Assembly (NCBI RefSeq): GCF_034087045.1 | Contig: NZ_CP139247.1 | Span: 3,312,001-3,376,000, forward strand | Source: Chitinophaga sancti | GTDB lineage: Bacteria; Bacteroidota; Bacteroidia; Chitinophagales; Chitinophagaceae | DNA length: 64,000 bases | Reading direction: 5' to 3' | Shown: positions 8,362 to 15,540 of the stretch, one piece after another | Layout of the letters: the number at the start of each line of letters is the position of its first letter | How positions within the stretch are numbered: position 1 is the first letter of the stretch | The notes under the pieces: generated by a model | Told to the model about the DNA's origin: nothing | The model's database searches: none | The model's input: the letters and a program-made list of their open reading frames with translations, nothing else | Translations under genes and position numbers: made by a program

Positions 8362-9570
8362 TTAAGAGGTGATTATAATTTTCCTTTCTTTGATCTTGTA
8401 ATGAACATTGCTGAGTTCAAGTATTTTCAAAACGTCGTTTAAGCTGCTATTGCGTTCGATTTTCCCCCCGAATTCCCTTTCGGGTATATTAGCTTCATAA
8501 ATAACTTCTACGTCGTACCACCGGCTTATCTGGCGCATTACGCCGGGTAGTGATTCATGGTTGAAATGAAAATAGCCGTTTTTCCATGCGACTACCTCAT
8601 CTACATCTATATCTTTTTTTACAGTCATATTTTCTCCTTGCAGGGAAGCTTGTTGGCCCGGGTGGAGGCGTACGCTGGCGGTATTGTGTTGTACCTGAAC
8701 GGCGCCTTCCAGGAGGGTGGTCCGGGTGCTGTTTTCGTCGGGGTAGCCCATGATATTGAAATGGGTACCTAAGACCTTTACTTCCATGTTGTTTACACTG
8801 ACAATGAAAGGCATGTGGGCGTTGGGTGCAATTTCAAAATAGGCTTCGCCGGAGAGTTGTACTTCCCTGGTATTTCCGCTGAAAGCGGTAGGGTACCTGA
8901 GAGATGTAGCGGCATTGAGCCAGACTTTGGAGCCATCCGGCAGGATGATCATGAATTGTCCTCCCCTGGGTGTGACCAGGCGATTGTAATGCAGTTCGTT
9001 TGTGCCGGCTGCGTCGGCTTTATAGGCGAGTTGACCATTGTTGAGTTTGATGACCTGGACGTTGCCCTGGTGGGCAATGGCGCCGTTGTTGGCGCTGTCG
9101 AGGGTGATCTGGCTGCCATCGGCGAGGGTGAGGATGGCTTTGTTACCACCGGGTGCAATTGTATGAGGTTGCATGGTGGCAATTTGAATGGGTGGTTGTT
9201 GGTTATTGTGGGTGAGGTAGAGGATGCTGGTGGCCAGGAGGGCTAATAAGGTAGCTGCTACGGCGTAAAGTATTACTTTATGTGGTTTTTTCTCCTGGGT
9301 TTGGGCAGGTAGCAGGTTTTCCTTTTGCGTTTGAGCAGGTAGCAGATTTTTTTCTTGTATATGGGCAGGTAGTATGTTTTTTCCCTGCGTATTCCCTGGT
9401 AGCATATTTTTCTCCTGCGTTTGCGCTGCAAGCATGCCGGCGATGGCCTGCTCCCATTGTAGTCGCATGGCATCGTCTTCCAGGGAGTTCAGCAGGCTGT
9501 TGACTTCGTCCTGGGAGATGCTCCCCCTGAGGTATTTTTCTAAAAGGATTGAAAAGGTTTTCTGATCCAT
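8362..9570 (-). CDS. FecR family anti-sigma factor
   Basis: 402 residues from the ATG at 9570 (MDQKTFSILLEKYLRGSIS); an upstream GTG at 9588 would add six residues and is less likely. The N-terminal helical part binds the sigma factor. One membrane segment lies at about residues 99-118 (AVAATLLALLATSILYL). The periplasmic FecR domain follows (about 195-290, with GSKVWLNAATSLRYP and LGTHFNI), then a C-terminal DUF4974-like domain (about 330-400). Between the cytoplasmic part and the membrane segment is a run of ten-residue repeats. It senses the STN domain of the SusC at 4834-8136 and controls the sigma factor at 9625. Confidence 0.93.
   Translation of the reverse strand: MDQKTFSILLEKYLRGSISQDEVNSLLNSLEDDAMRLQWEQAIAGMLAAQTQEKNMLPGNTQGKNILPAHIQEKNLLPAQTQKENLLPAQTQEKKPHKVILYAVAATLLALLATSILYLTHNNQQPPIQIATMQPHTIAPGGNKAILTLADGSQITLDSANNGAIAHQGNVQVIKLNNGQLAYKADAAGTNELHYNRLVTPRGGQFMIILPDGSKVWLNAATSLRYPTAFSGNTREVQLSGEAYFEIAPNAHMPFIVSVNNMEVKVLGTHFNIMGYPDENSTRTTLLEGAVQVQHNTASVRLHPGQQASLQGENMTVKKDIDVDEVVAWKNGYFHFNHESLPGVMRQISRWYDVEVIYEANIPEREFGGKIERNSSLNDVLKILELSNVHYKIKERKIIITS
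9284..9423 (-). repeat. In-frame 30-bp tandem repeats inside fecR
   Basis: Four full and one partial 30-bp units encode ten-residue repeats of the form (Q/T/I)TQEKNLLPA. Unit starts on the minus strand are 9423, 9393, 9363, 9333 and 9303. They sit directly before the membrane segment, so they would form a flexible cytoplasmic linker. The unit length keeps the frame, so copy number can vary without breaking the gene. Confidence 0.85.
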
Positions 9571-9624
9571 AACAAGGTAAAGACGCACAACCTGGGCAGA
9601 GGGAGGTGGTGTTTTGAAAATAAA

Positions 9625-10221
9625 TTATGGCAGGAAGGAAAGTGCCCACAGGATGAGGATGGAGCGGGCGGGGTGATTGGCCAGTGCCCTGCGGAGGGTG
9701 ACGATTGCCTGGACGATATAGCTTTTGATAGTAACGGGGGATAACCCCATGTTTTGGGCGATTTCCTTATGTTGCATGCCCTGGAAGCGGCTTAGTGTAA
9801 AAGCTTTTTGTTGTTGGGGGGAGAGATTGTGAATGGTGCTGAGAATGGTTTGTTCCAGTTCTTTGTATTCTGCTTGTTCTTGTGCAGTGGGGGCTTGCTG
9901 CTCCTGGAAGCAATGTTGGATGTATTGTCTATAAGCTTTGTCGCTGGCTAGTTTGCGCAGGCGGGAATAGATGATATTGCGGGCGGTGATAAAGAGGAAG
10001 CCTTCGGGCTTTTCGATAGCGGGAAGGGAGGAGCGTTTTTCCCAAAGCATGGTGAATACATCCTGTGCGATGTCTTCGGCAAAAGCGGGCGATTTGGTAA
10101 GGAGGAGGGCGGTATTATAGATGGAGGTCCAGTATTTTTCGAATATAAGTTGGTATGCATGCCGGTCTCCCCGGGCGATCAGTTTCAGCAAATCAACGTC
10201 ACTATGTGGAACTTTATGCAT
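9625..10221 (-). CDS. ECF-type RNA polymerase sigma factor
   Basis: 198 residues from the ATG at 10221 (MHKVPHSDVDLLKLIARGD); the frame extends 21 codons upstream, but that part looks untranslated. Region 2 has AEDIAQDVFTMLWEKR, and region 4 ends with the helix-turn-helix MQHKEIAQNMGLSPVTIKSY. It belongs to the Bacteroidetes sigma-70 family 1 that pairs with FecR. The fecR start lies 54 bp downstream. It most likely directs RNA polymerase to the SusC operon after release by FecR. The C-terminus has an extra hydrophobic end (SILILWALSFLP). Confidence 0.93.
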   Translation of the reverse strand: MHKVPHSDVDLLKLIARGDRHAYQLIFEKYWTSIYNTALLLTKSPAFAEDIAQDVFTMLWEKRSSLPAIEKPEGFLFITARNIIYSRLRKLASDKAYRQYIQHCFQEQQAPTAQEQAEYKELEQTILSTIHNLSPQQQKAFTLSRFQGMQHKEIAQNMGLSPVTIKSYIVQAIVTLRRALANHPARSILILWALSFLP

Positions 10222-10316
10222 AATATAGATAAGGAATGTTTTGGGCTGGTGATTTAAAAGTAATAATAAAAATAGATTCTGCAAATCAATTATTCATATT
10301 AGGTCTGGTTAAATGA

Positions 10317-10338
10317 AGCCCGGCAAGATTGCCGGGCT
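10317..10338. repeat. Dispersed hairpin, near-perfect copy
   Basis: AGCCCGGCAAGATTGCCGGG plus CT: two 11-base arms that pair in ten positions. It is the cleanest copy of the GGCAAGATTGCC family seen in this window. Confidence 0.7.
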
Positions 10339-10363
10339 AATACTTATGCGTGAAAAATGAAGG

Positions 10364-10387
10364 ATGTCTGGCAAGAATACCTGACAT
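10364..10387. repeat. Dispersed hairpin, degenerate copy
   Basis: ATGTCTGG and CCTGACAT flank CAAGAATA; the stem has one mismatched position. Same spacing and loop style as the copy 25 bp upstream. Confidence 0.55.
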
Positions 10388-10542
10388 GTCTGATATACAT
10401 TTAACCCCTAATGAAATATCGGATGTAAGAGATCTGAAATTGTTAACTCGCTACAAAGGAATTGAAAAGTTCAATGTGAGAATAGTTGTGGGTGGGTGTG
10501 CAACCCTTAGTTGTGTTTTGATAATCAGGGGATTGTTTTGAT

Positions 10543-10572
10543 AAAAAAAAGCCAGGTAGGAATACCCGGCTT
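10543..10572 (-). terminator. Intrinsic terminator of the small gene at 10615-10854
   Basis: On the minus strand AAGCCGGGTATTCC TACCTGGCTT forms a 10-bp stem (one G-U pair) with a TTCC loop, followed by eight T. It lies 43 bp after the stop codon at 10615. Its stem also resembles the dispersed hairpin family, so such elements may double as terminators. Confidence 0.75.
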
Positions 10573-10614
10573 GTTTGATAAATATGAATGTGGCAAAAAA
10601 TGAAGAGGTTGAGG

Positions 10615-10854
10615 TTAGTTTAGGGATGATTTATCGAAGGTGGGGGTTGGATAACTGTTTAGTTGGGAACAGTTGATGGTAATGTGGAAGTTGGAATATT
10701 TGGGGATGTGGCGGTAGTTGAGGAGGAGGAGCATGATGAGGCGGAAGGCGGATGGTTTGCTGCCTTTGGTGATGATGCGTAGGTGTAGGGTTTTGTACCA
10801 GTTGGATTCCTGCTGGTGGAGGGAAAGGGTGAATAGTTTTTGTTTGTTGTTCAT
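10615..10854 (-). CDS. Small protein of unknown function (79 residues)
   Basis: 79 residues starting MNNKQKLFTLSLHQQESNWY. I do not recognise a family. It is basic, with a hydrophobic run in the middle (LIMLLLL). Support for coding comes from the codon pattern, with most third positions C or A on the minus strand, and from terminators placed exactly around it: one just upstream (10959-10983) and one 43 bp downstream. The strong C-over-G skew of the strand is unlike the neighbours and may point to recent acquisition. A non-coding explanation of the skew is possible. Confidence 0.45.
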   Translation of the reverse strand: MNNKQKLFTLSLHQQESNWYKTLHLRIITKGSKPSAFRLIMLLLLNYRHIPKYSNFHITINCSQLNSYPTPTFDKSSLN

Positions 10855-10958
10855 GATTTTGGGTTTTATGCAAAGAAAGGGGATGGGAGGATGGGAGAGT
10901 AGTTGTGGAGGGGTGCGTAGGTGGTGGTAGGTGATTGATAATGTGGGTATTAGGGGTG

Positions 10959-10983
10959 AAAAAAAGCCTCACAGGGGTGAGGC
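10959..10983 (-). terminator. Intrinsic terminator of the DUF6934-like operon
   Basis: On the minus strand GCCTCAC CCCT GTGAGGC forms a perfect 7-bp stem with a 4-base loop, followed by seven T. It lies 12 bp beyond the stop codon of the 57-residue gene at 10995, so it closes that operon. Confidence 0.85.
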
Positions 10984-10994
10984 TATGTTGTTTT

Positions 10995-11168
10995 TTATTT
11001 GAATAAGTGCATTGGGATGGGATATTTTTTCAATGTAGCTTTAGCATTTTCCAACTTTTTAATAATAAATGGGCTTTTGCGTATGTCTTCTATTGAAATG
11101 CTTACCCCTCCTTCAACTGCTTTATACTTTTTGTTTAAGACTTCAGAAAATACTGATTTTTTTTTCAT
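10995..11168 (-). CDS. 57-residue basic protein downstream of DUF6934-like gene
   Basis: Read directly from the sequence: ATG at 11168, TAA at 10995-10997. The protein starts MKKKSVFSEVLNKKY and contains GGVSISIEDIRKSPFIIKKL; it is Lys-rich and mainly helical in style. I do not recognise it. It starts 11 bp after the stop of the DUF6934-like gene and is followed at once by a strong terminator, so the two form a closed two-gene operon. The arrangement (about 150 residues plus a small basic partner) resembles toxin-antitoxin modules, which is only an inference. Confidence 0.6.
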   Translation of the reverse strand: MKKKSVFSEVLNKKYKAVEGGVSISIEDIRKSPFIIKKLENAKATLKKYPIPMHLFK

Positions 11169-11179
11169 GGTTTAAAATT

Positions 11180-11635
11180 TTAAACTTTTTTAGTTGCTAA
11201 AAATGATGAATAGTTTGTACCCTTTTTAAATATCTCCCATCCTTTATCCGTTAATCCTTTGACTTCGAAATGCTCGTCAATTTCTTCTTTGTAAGCATTG
11301 ATACTAATTTGATATAATCGGGTTCGTGATGGAGTACTACCCTGAGCAATTATTCCTACTTTATTATACGAATCAATTATGTGCAATACAGTCCTGGCTA
11401 CTGTCGCAAGAACTTTGTCTCTATCCGAATTATTTGAAACAACTGTATCGCTGATATTTTGGTCATCACCTTCTAAATCGCCAAATGCTAAATTTAGAAC
11501 AGGTGTACCATCATCCATTCTATCGAAAAGGATATATGAAATTAATTTCCTTATTTTACCTTTCGGCCCAATACTATCAAACTGAAAAGTTGCATCTTCC
11601 TTATTGAAGGTGAAATTATATATTTCCTTGTCCAT
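11180..11635 (-). CDS. DUF6934-like protein of unknown function
   Basis: 151 residues from the ATG at 11635 (MDKEIYNFTFNKEDATFQF). The open frame reaches 11722, but the added 29 residues are Cys-rich, unlike the family, and likely untranslated. Recognisable family features are GPKGKIRKLI, NLAFGDLEGDDQNISDTVVS, SDRDKVLATVARTV, GSTPSRTRLYQISI and FEIFKKGTNYSSFL-like ends (here WEIFKKGTNYSSFLATKK). The match to DUF6934 is from memory of the family and has no known activity. It is co-directional with the 57-residue gene downstream and with the 219-residue gene upstream (101 bp apart). Confidence 0.7.
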   Translation of the reverse strand: MDKEIYNFTFNKEDATFQFDSIGPKGKIRKLISYILFDRMDDGTPVLNLAFGDLEGDDQNISDTVVSNNSDRDKVLATVARTVLHIIDSYNKVGIIAQGSTPSRTRLYQISINAYKEEIDEHFEVKGLTDKGWEIFKKGTNYSSFLATKKV

Positions 11636-11736
11636 AACTTTAAATGGCACAAAGTAACATCCCTCTCTCCGGAAAAAACAGTTGCAAGGGCCTGTACAAC
11701 CCCTGCCAACTGTTTCATTCATAACTCCTTATCCTC

Positions 11737-12396
11737 TTAAAGTTCCCTCAACCACTTGGTCATCCCTTTCAATATCTCTAACGCTTTATCTATCGCTGCT
11801 TTCTCAGGCATCCTATAATGATTCTGAAAACTTTTAAACGCTATCTCATCCGCCTGCTTTGAGCTAAACAGCTGTATAGCAAAACGCATGATCGCTGTCT
11901 CCTGTTTTATAGAAATATGATCGCCCGACCGCACAAATGCAGACATCAGCGTAGCAATAACAGATACAGCAATATTCAATTTGAGTTTTTCTCTGGTAAG
12001 GGGTTTATCGGGGTCCGGTATTCCACCAGATGTATGGAAGAAGCGGTTATCGATAAATAGCTTTAATCTCTGAACCGCCTGTAATGTGTAATTTAATAAA
12101 TACACCGTGAAGGAGCCTTCGCCGGTATCTTCGGAAACGTCGGGAAGGGCCTCTGTCAGGCAGTTTGCAAGATGAGATAATACTCTTGAATATGACGATA
12201 TGAAGTCATTGTAATGTTGAGGAGACGATAATAACACTGCCTTGTTAAAAATGGCAACTTGAATGTCTTTTTCATAGTCTTTAATTTTGTTCTTCTGCTC
12301 TTCAAACTCTTCCTGCGTAATCAGCGGAGCATCTTTAATGCTGATGTAACAGACTAGCTCAGACAGAAGGTCAATTGAATTTACAGCGTCCGACAT
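11737..12396 (-). CDS. Hypothetical helical protein (219 residues)
   Basis: 219 residues, begins MSDAVNSIDLLSELVCYISI. No signal peptide, no membrane segment and no motif I can name. It is predicted by eye to be almost wholly alpha-helical, with an acidic N-terminal half (EEFEEQKNKIKDYEKDIQ) and the C-terminal end KALEILKGMTKWLREL. It lies 101 bp upstream of the DUF6934-like gene on the same strand, so they may share a transcript. AT-rich codons resemble those of the DUF6934-like gene more than those of the SusC operon, in line with an accessory pocket. Function unknown. Confidence 0.7.
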   Translation of the reverse strand: MSDAVNSIDLLSELVCYISIKDAPLITQEEFEEQKNKIKDYEKDIQVAIFNKAVLLSSPQHYNDFISSYSRVLSHLANCLTEALPDVSEDTGEGSFTVYLLNYTLQAVQRLKLFIDNRFFHTSGGIPDPDKPLTREKLKLNIAVSVIATLMSAFVRSGDHISIKQETAIMRFAIQLFSSKQADEIAFKSFQNHYRMPEKAAIDKALEILKGMTKWLREL

Positions 12397-12662
12397 ATCC
12401 GGTTTTAGGGTTATTCTGAGCGGGCATTAGTACACTCAGAGATGAGATATATCTGGGGTGGTCGCTGGTTTTGCGGTGGCAAAGCTAAGTCATATTTACA
12501 GGTGAATAAAATCTTTCTTTTATCCAAACTAGCTATCATGGCTGGTTTGCAAGTTAAGTCAATGAATTTCAAAGTGAAATTAGGCTGGTAATTTTTCACA
12601 TTAATGCATACACCCTTCCCCCAATCCTTTTTTATATGAATTTAATGTTATATTTTTCCTGA

Positions 12663-13670
12663 ATGAATATTCGCATGTTCGGGAAACTGGAGCAGGATGG
12701 TTTGATCTCCCCCGGGTCAATGTCCAACATCCATGCTGCCGCCGGGGAAAAATTGTTTAGCCTCCATTGGGAATTGAAAACCATTCTTTATTTAGGAGTA
12801 CTGTTATTAAGCGGGGGATTGGGTGTCCTTGTTTACAAGAATATCGATACCATTGGCCACCAGGTCGTACTGTTAGCAATTGCATTGGCTTGTGCCGGCT
12901 GTTTTTATTATTGCTTCCGGCGAAAGTTGCCTTTCTCATGGGGAAAGGTTCCAGCTCCCAACCCATTCTTCGATTACATTCTGCTGTTAGGATGTTTGTT
13001 GTTCATCACCTTTATCACCTACCTGCAAGGGGCGTATGGCGTATTTAAGTTCCACTATGGTACGGCTACATTTATTCCTTTGACAGTGTTGTTTTTCAGC
13101 GCTTATTACTTTGATCATTTAGGCGTTTTGAGTCTGGCTATTACCAACCTCGCTGCATGGCTGGGTGTAAATGTATCGCCACTGACATTTATGAAAGGTA
13201 CGATGTATATAGATACACGCCTGATCATTACAGGACTGATATTGGGGGCCGCCTTGCTGTTGATGGATTACCTTACCCACTATCTGCGAAAGAAACCTCA
13301 TTTCGGTTTTACCTACCGCAACTTCGGTATGCACCTGGTGTTGCTGGCATGTGTAACGGCGATGTTTAAATCTCATTTTAATTACTATAATGAAGAAAAT
13401 GCCAGTTATCTGGTATGGTTCATAATTCAGATCGGCATTAGTTGCTATATATACAGGGAGGCATTGAAACACCAGTCATTTTATTTTCTGCTGATGATGG
13501 CTTTATATGGTTATATAGGGTTATCTTATGTAGTAGTACGATTGCTCATTCTCACAGAGAGCGAGGGTGGTATTTACGCAGGTATCCTGTATTTCATCGC
13601 CTCTGCTATTGGACTGATTGTATTCCTCATTAACTCAAATAAAAAGATCAAACATGATAGCCTACAATAA
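12663..13670 (+). CDS. DUF2157-like polytopic membrane protein
   Basis: 335 residues. A short N-terminal cytoplasmic part (MFGKLEQDGLISPGSMSNIH) precedes about ten membrane segments, for instance LYLGVLLLSGGLGVLVY, VVLLAIALACAGCFYYC and FDYILLLGCLLFITFITYL. The layout resembles DUF2157 membrane proteins. The following gene starts at 13654, overlapping the end of this one by 17 bp, so the two are co-translated. Related pairs in other Bacteroidota have no established function. The frame is intact and the start fits the end of the intergenic region; there is no obvious promoter box. Confidence 0.75.
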   Translation: MNIRMFGKLEQDGLISPGSMSNIHAAAGEKLFSLHWELKTILYLGVLLLSGGLGVLVYKNIDTIGHQVVLLAIALACAGCFYYCFRRKLPFSWGKVPAPNPFFDYILLLGCLLFITFITYLQGAYGVFKFHYGTATFIPLTVLFFSAYYFDHLGVLSLAITNLAAWLGVNVSPLTFMKGTMYIDTRLIITGLILGAALLLMDYLTHYLRKKPHFGFTYRNFGMHLVLLACVTAMFKSHFNYYNEENASYLVWFIIQIGISCYIYREALKHQSFYFLLMMALYGYIGLSYVVVRLLILTESEGGIYAGILYFIASAIGLIVFLINSNKKIKHDSLQ

Positions 13671-14811
13671 GCAACAGCTGGATAACAGGGAGATTGTCCT
13701 TGAAGCTGAAAAGGCTTTCAGGAAACAATTGATCACACAGGAGGAACTGGCCGCTATTAAAGCTGCCTATCCGGTAGTATTGTATACTCCTAATATGTAC
13801 TTGCGGGTAGGATTGTTTATACTAACGTTGATAATAGGTATCTTTTCTTATGGGTTCCTGTGTTTAATCATGTTGGGAGGAGCTTCTGAAAATGTGTTTG
13901 GAGGTATTAATATCTTTTTTGCAGCAGGTTCATTTATCGTATTGGAACTGTTGGTGAAAGATAAAAAACATTATAAGTCAGGTACAGATGCCGCGTTGAT
14001 GTGGATGTGTGGAAGTGCTTTGATAGGAGGGGTGCTGTTATTGGGTGTGAGTATGAGCCCTGTTGGAACAGGCATCTTTGTTTTTATAACTGCTACCTGG
14101 TTTTTTCTGCGTTTTGCTGACCAGGTAATGGGTTGGGTGGCACAACTGGCCTTGTTGTATACTTTGGTAGAATCCCTGCAGTCGCTCTTGTTAATGTTGC
14201 CTTTTATAATAATCGGGGTTTCTTTTGGCATGTACTGGCTGTTTAAAAAGCTGGCTCAGGATGATGCATGCAGGCACTATAAAAGTGTAATGAAAGGGAT
14301 GCAGGCATTGGCATTGCTGACCCTATATGCAGGAGGAAACTATTTTGTGGTGAGATCGTTTTATGAATCGTTGTACAACGACAAACCCGGATGGCATGTG
14401 GTTATTTTACCAATGGGATGGATCTTCTGGATATCGACTGTTGTGATTCCTTTCGTGTATTTATTCTTTGGAATCAGAAATAAAAACCAGATCCTGATCC
14501 GTGTGGGAATGATATTGGTAGCAGCTATTGTGTTTACTGTAAGATATTACCATAGCGTGGCACCACTGGAAGTCGCGATGACACTCGGTGGATTGATCAT
14601 GATCCTATTAGCCTATGGCATTATCAAATACCTCAAAGAGCCAAAGCATGGGTTTACTTCTGAGGAAGATGATGAGAAAGGTACGCTGGAAGCTTTACAG
14701 ATTGAGTCGATTGTGATCTCACAATCATTCAGGACAGGTGCACCAGGCAAAGATCGCTTTGATTTTGGTGGGGGTAGTGCCAGTGGCGGTGGTGCCAGTG
14801 GAGAATATTAA
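13654..14811 (+). CDS. DUF4401-like polytopic membrane protein
   Basis: 385 residues from the ATG at 13654 (MIAYNKQQLDNREIVLEAEK); an upstream in-frame start at 13618 lies deep inside the previous gene. About ten membrane segments follow a soluble N-terminus of some 40 residues. The C-terminal cytoplasmic tail is low-complexity and glycine-rich, ending FDFGGGSASGGGASGEY. It pairs with the DUF2157-like protein upstream by gene overlap. The DUF4401 assignment rests on topology and gene pairing, not on a diagnostic motif. Function unknown. Confidence 0.7.
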   Translation: MIAYNKQQLDNREIVLEAEKAFRKQLITQEELAAIKAAYPVVLYTPNMYLRVGLFILTLIIGIFSYGFLCLIMLGGASENVFGGINIFFAAGSFIVLELLVKDKKHYKSGTDAALMWMCGSALIGGVLLLGVSMSPVGTGIFVFITATWFFLRFADQVMGWVAQLALLYTLVESLQSLLLMLPFIIIGVSFGMYWLFKKLAQDDACRHYKSVMKGMQALALLTLYAGGNYFVVRSFYESLYNDKPGWHVVILPMGWIFWISTVVIPFVYLFFGIRNKNQILIRVGMILVAAIVFTVRYYHSVAPLEVAMTLGGLIMILLAYGIIKYLKEPKHGFTSEEDDEKGTLEALQIESIVISQSFRTGAPGKDRFDFGGGSASGGGASGEY

Positions 14812-14883
14812 TGCAAGTACAGAATATCAAATAAAAACATTCATGAAAGAGGTTATTAACCTACGGGGATGAAAACCATTTTC

Positions 14884-14919
14884 AAAAAAAAAGAGACCGA
14901 CGATTACTAGCCGTCGGTC
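14884..14919 (-). terminator. Strong intrinsic terminator (minus direction)
   Basis: GACCGACG and CGTCGGTC pair across a 9-base loop. On the minus strand the hairpin is followed by TCTTTTTTTTT, a strong terminator. On the plus strand only CTTTG follows, so it may weakly end the membrane-protein operon too. The minus-strand gene it serves is either the acetyltransferase at 15062 (143 bp away) or a small RNA. Confidence 0.8.
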
Positions 14920-14967
14920 CTTTGTTGGTGCTGTCAGCAGGTGCATCAACTTTGATGAGAACTAAAC
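14885..14967 (-). ncRNA. Candidate small RNA of about 80 nt
   Basis: A minus-strand -7 box TATCTTTG lies at 14980-14973, and a strong minus-strand terminator lies at 14919-14884. A transcript starting near 14967 would be about 80 nt, with no open reading frame of note and with a possible stem around ATCAAAGTTGAT. No -33 box is clear, and the terminator could belong to the acetyltransferase transcript instead. Confidence 0.3.
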
Positions 14968-15061
14968 TGATACAAAGATAAAATGGCGGAAGGAAGAGCA
15001 CCAGAGGGGAACTACGGAAAATAATCCGTAGTTCTACGGAATGTAAAGGCTACGTAGTAGT

Positions 15062-15460
15062 CTATTCCTTTCTTGCTATATAAAATGCATTATCCAACCT
15101 GGTCATCCCAATTTTTGGATAATACTCCATTGCTGTCGGCGCTGACAATAACAATAACATCGTCTTTGGCCCTATCACCTCCTGCGTCAAGGCCACTAAT
15201 TTCCTCCCGATCCCCGTCGACTGATAATCCTTATTCACCGCCAGATCAGCCAGATAGCAACAAAAACAATAATCAGTCAATGACCTCGCTACCCCTACCA
15301 ATTTCTCCCCATCCCACGCAGATACAACCAGGGTTGAGTTTTTATATATCTCCGCCATCCTCCCCGCATCTTTTGTCGGCCTTTTCAATTCCGCATTGTC
15401 ATATAATTCAATAATATCCGCTGTAGCCGGAACTGTGTCTGTTTTGTAATGGATGTGCAT
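15062..15460 (-). CDS. GNAT family N-acetyltransferase
   Basis: 132 residues. The acetyl-CoA-binding motif A is clear: LADLAVNKDYQSTGIGRKLV (about 70-89), with the Q-x-x-G-I-G signature. The C-terminal YYPKIGMTRLDNAFYI matches motif B. Enzymes of this type transfer an acetyl group to an amine of a small molecule or protein in the cytoplasm; the substrate is unknown. The gene is divergent from the MocR regulator at 15541 across an 80-bp gap that holds a long inverted repeat, so the two are probably co-regulated. Confidence 0.9.
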   Translation of the reverse strand: MHIHYKTDTVPATADIIELYDNAELKRPTKDAGRMAEIYKNSTLVVSAWDGEKLVGVARSLTDYCFCCYLADLAVNKDYQSTGIGRKLVALTQEVIGPKTMLLLLSAPTAMEYYPKIGMTRLDNAFYIARKE

Positions 15461-15497
15461 ATTTTTCTGGTTTATTTATCAAAATTACTGCTTGTCA

Positions 15498-15538
15498 GGA
15501 CTATCTTTGTATCCCAGTTTTAAAATACAAAGTAGTCC
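15498..15538. promoter_or_regulatory. Long inverted repeat and -7 box between GNAT and mocR genes
   Basis: GGACTA-t-CTTTGTAT (498-512 of this kb) is mirrored by ATACAAAG-TAGTCC (15525-15538): 14 paired bases with one bulge, 12-base centre. The left arm overlaps the plus-strand -7 box TATCTTTG (15502-15509). A protein bound to the repeat would cover the mocR promoter, which fits autoregulation. Confidence 0.65.
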
Positions 15539-15540
15539 AG

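Larger units (their letters stand above)
10222..10614. other. Intergenic stretch with three hairpins of one family
   Basis: 393 bp between the sigma factor start and the small gene at 10615. It holds hairpins at 10317-10338, 10364-10387 and 10549-10572. A 63-codon plus-strand frame (10350-10541) runs across one hairpin and is probably not a gene. The promoter of the sigma gene should lie in 10222-10300 but is not recognisable. Confidence 0.5.

Noticed and set aside
10350..10541. 63-codon plus-strand frame between the sigma factor and the small gene
   Set aside because: It crosses a dispersed hairpin, has no recognisable family and runs against the direction of both neighbouring genes.
12411..12599. 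62-codon minus-strand frame before the membrane-protein operon
   Set aside because: It lies in an AT-rich promoter region, shows no codon pattern and has no motif.
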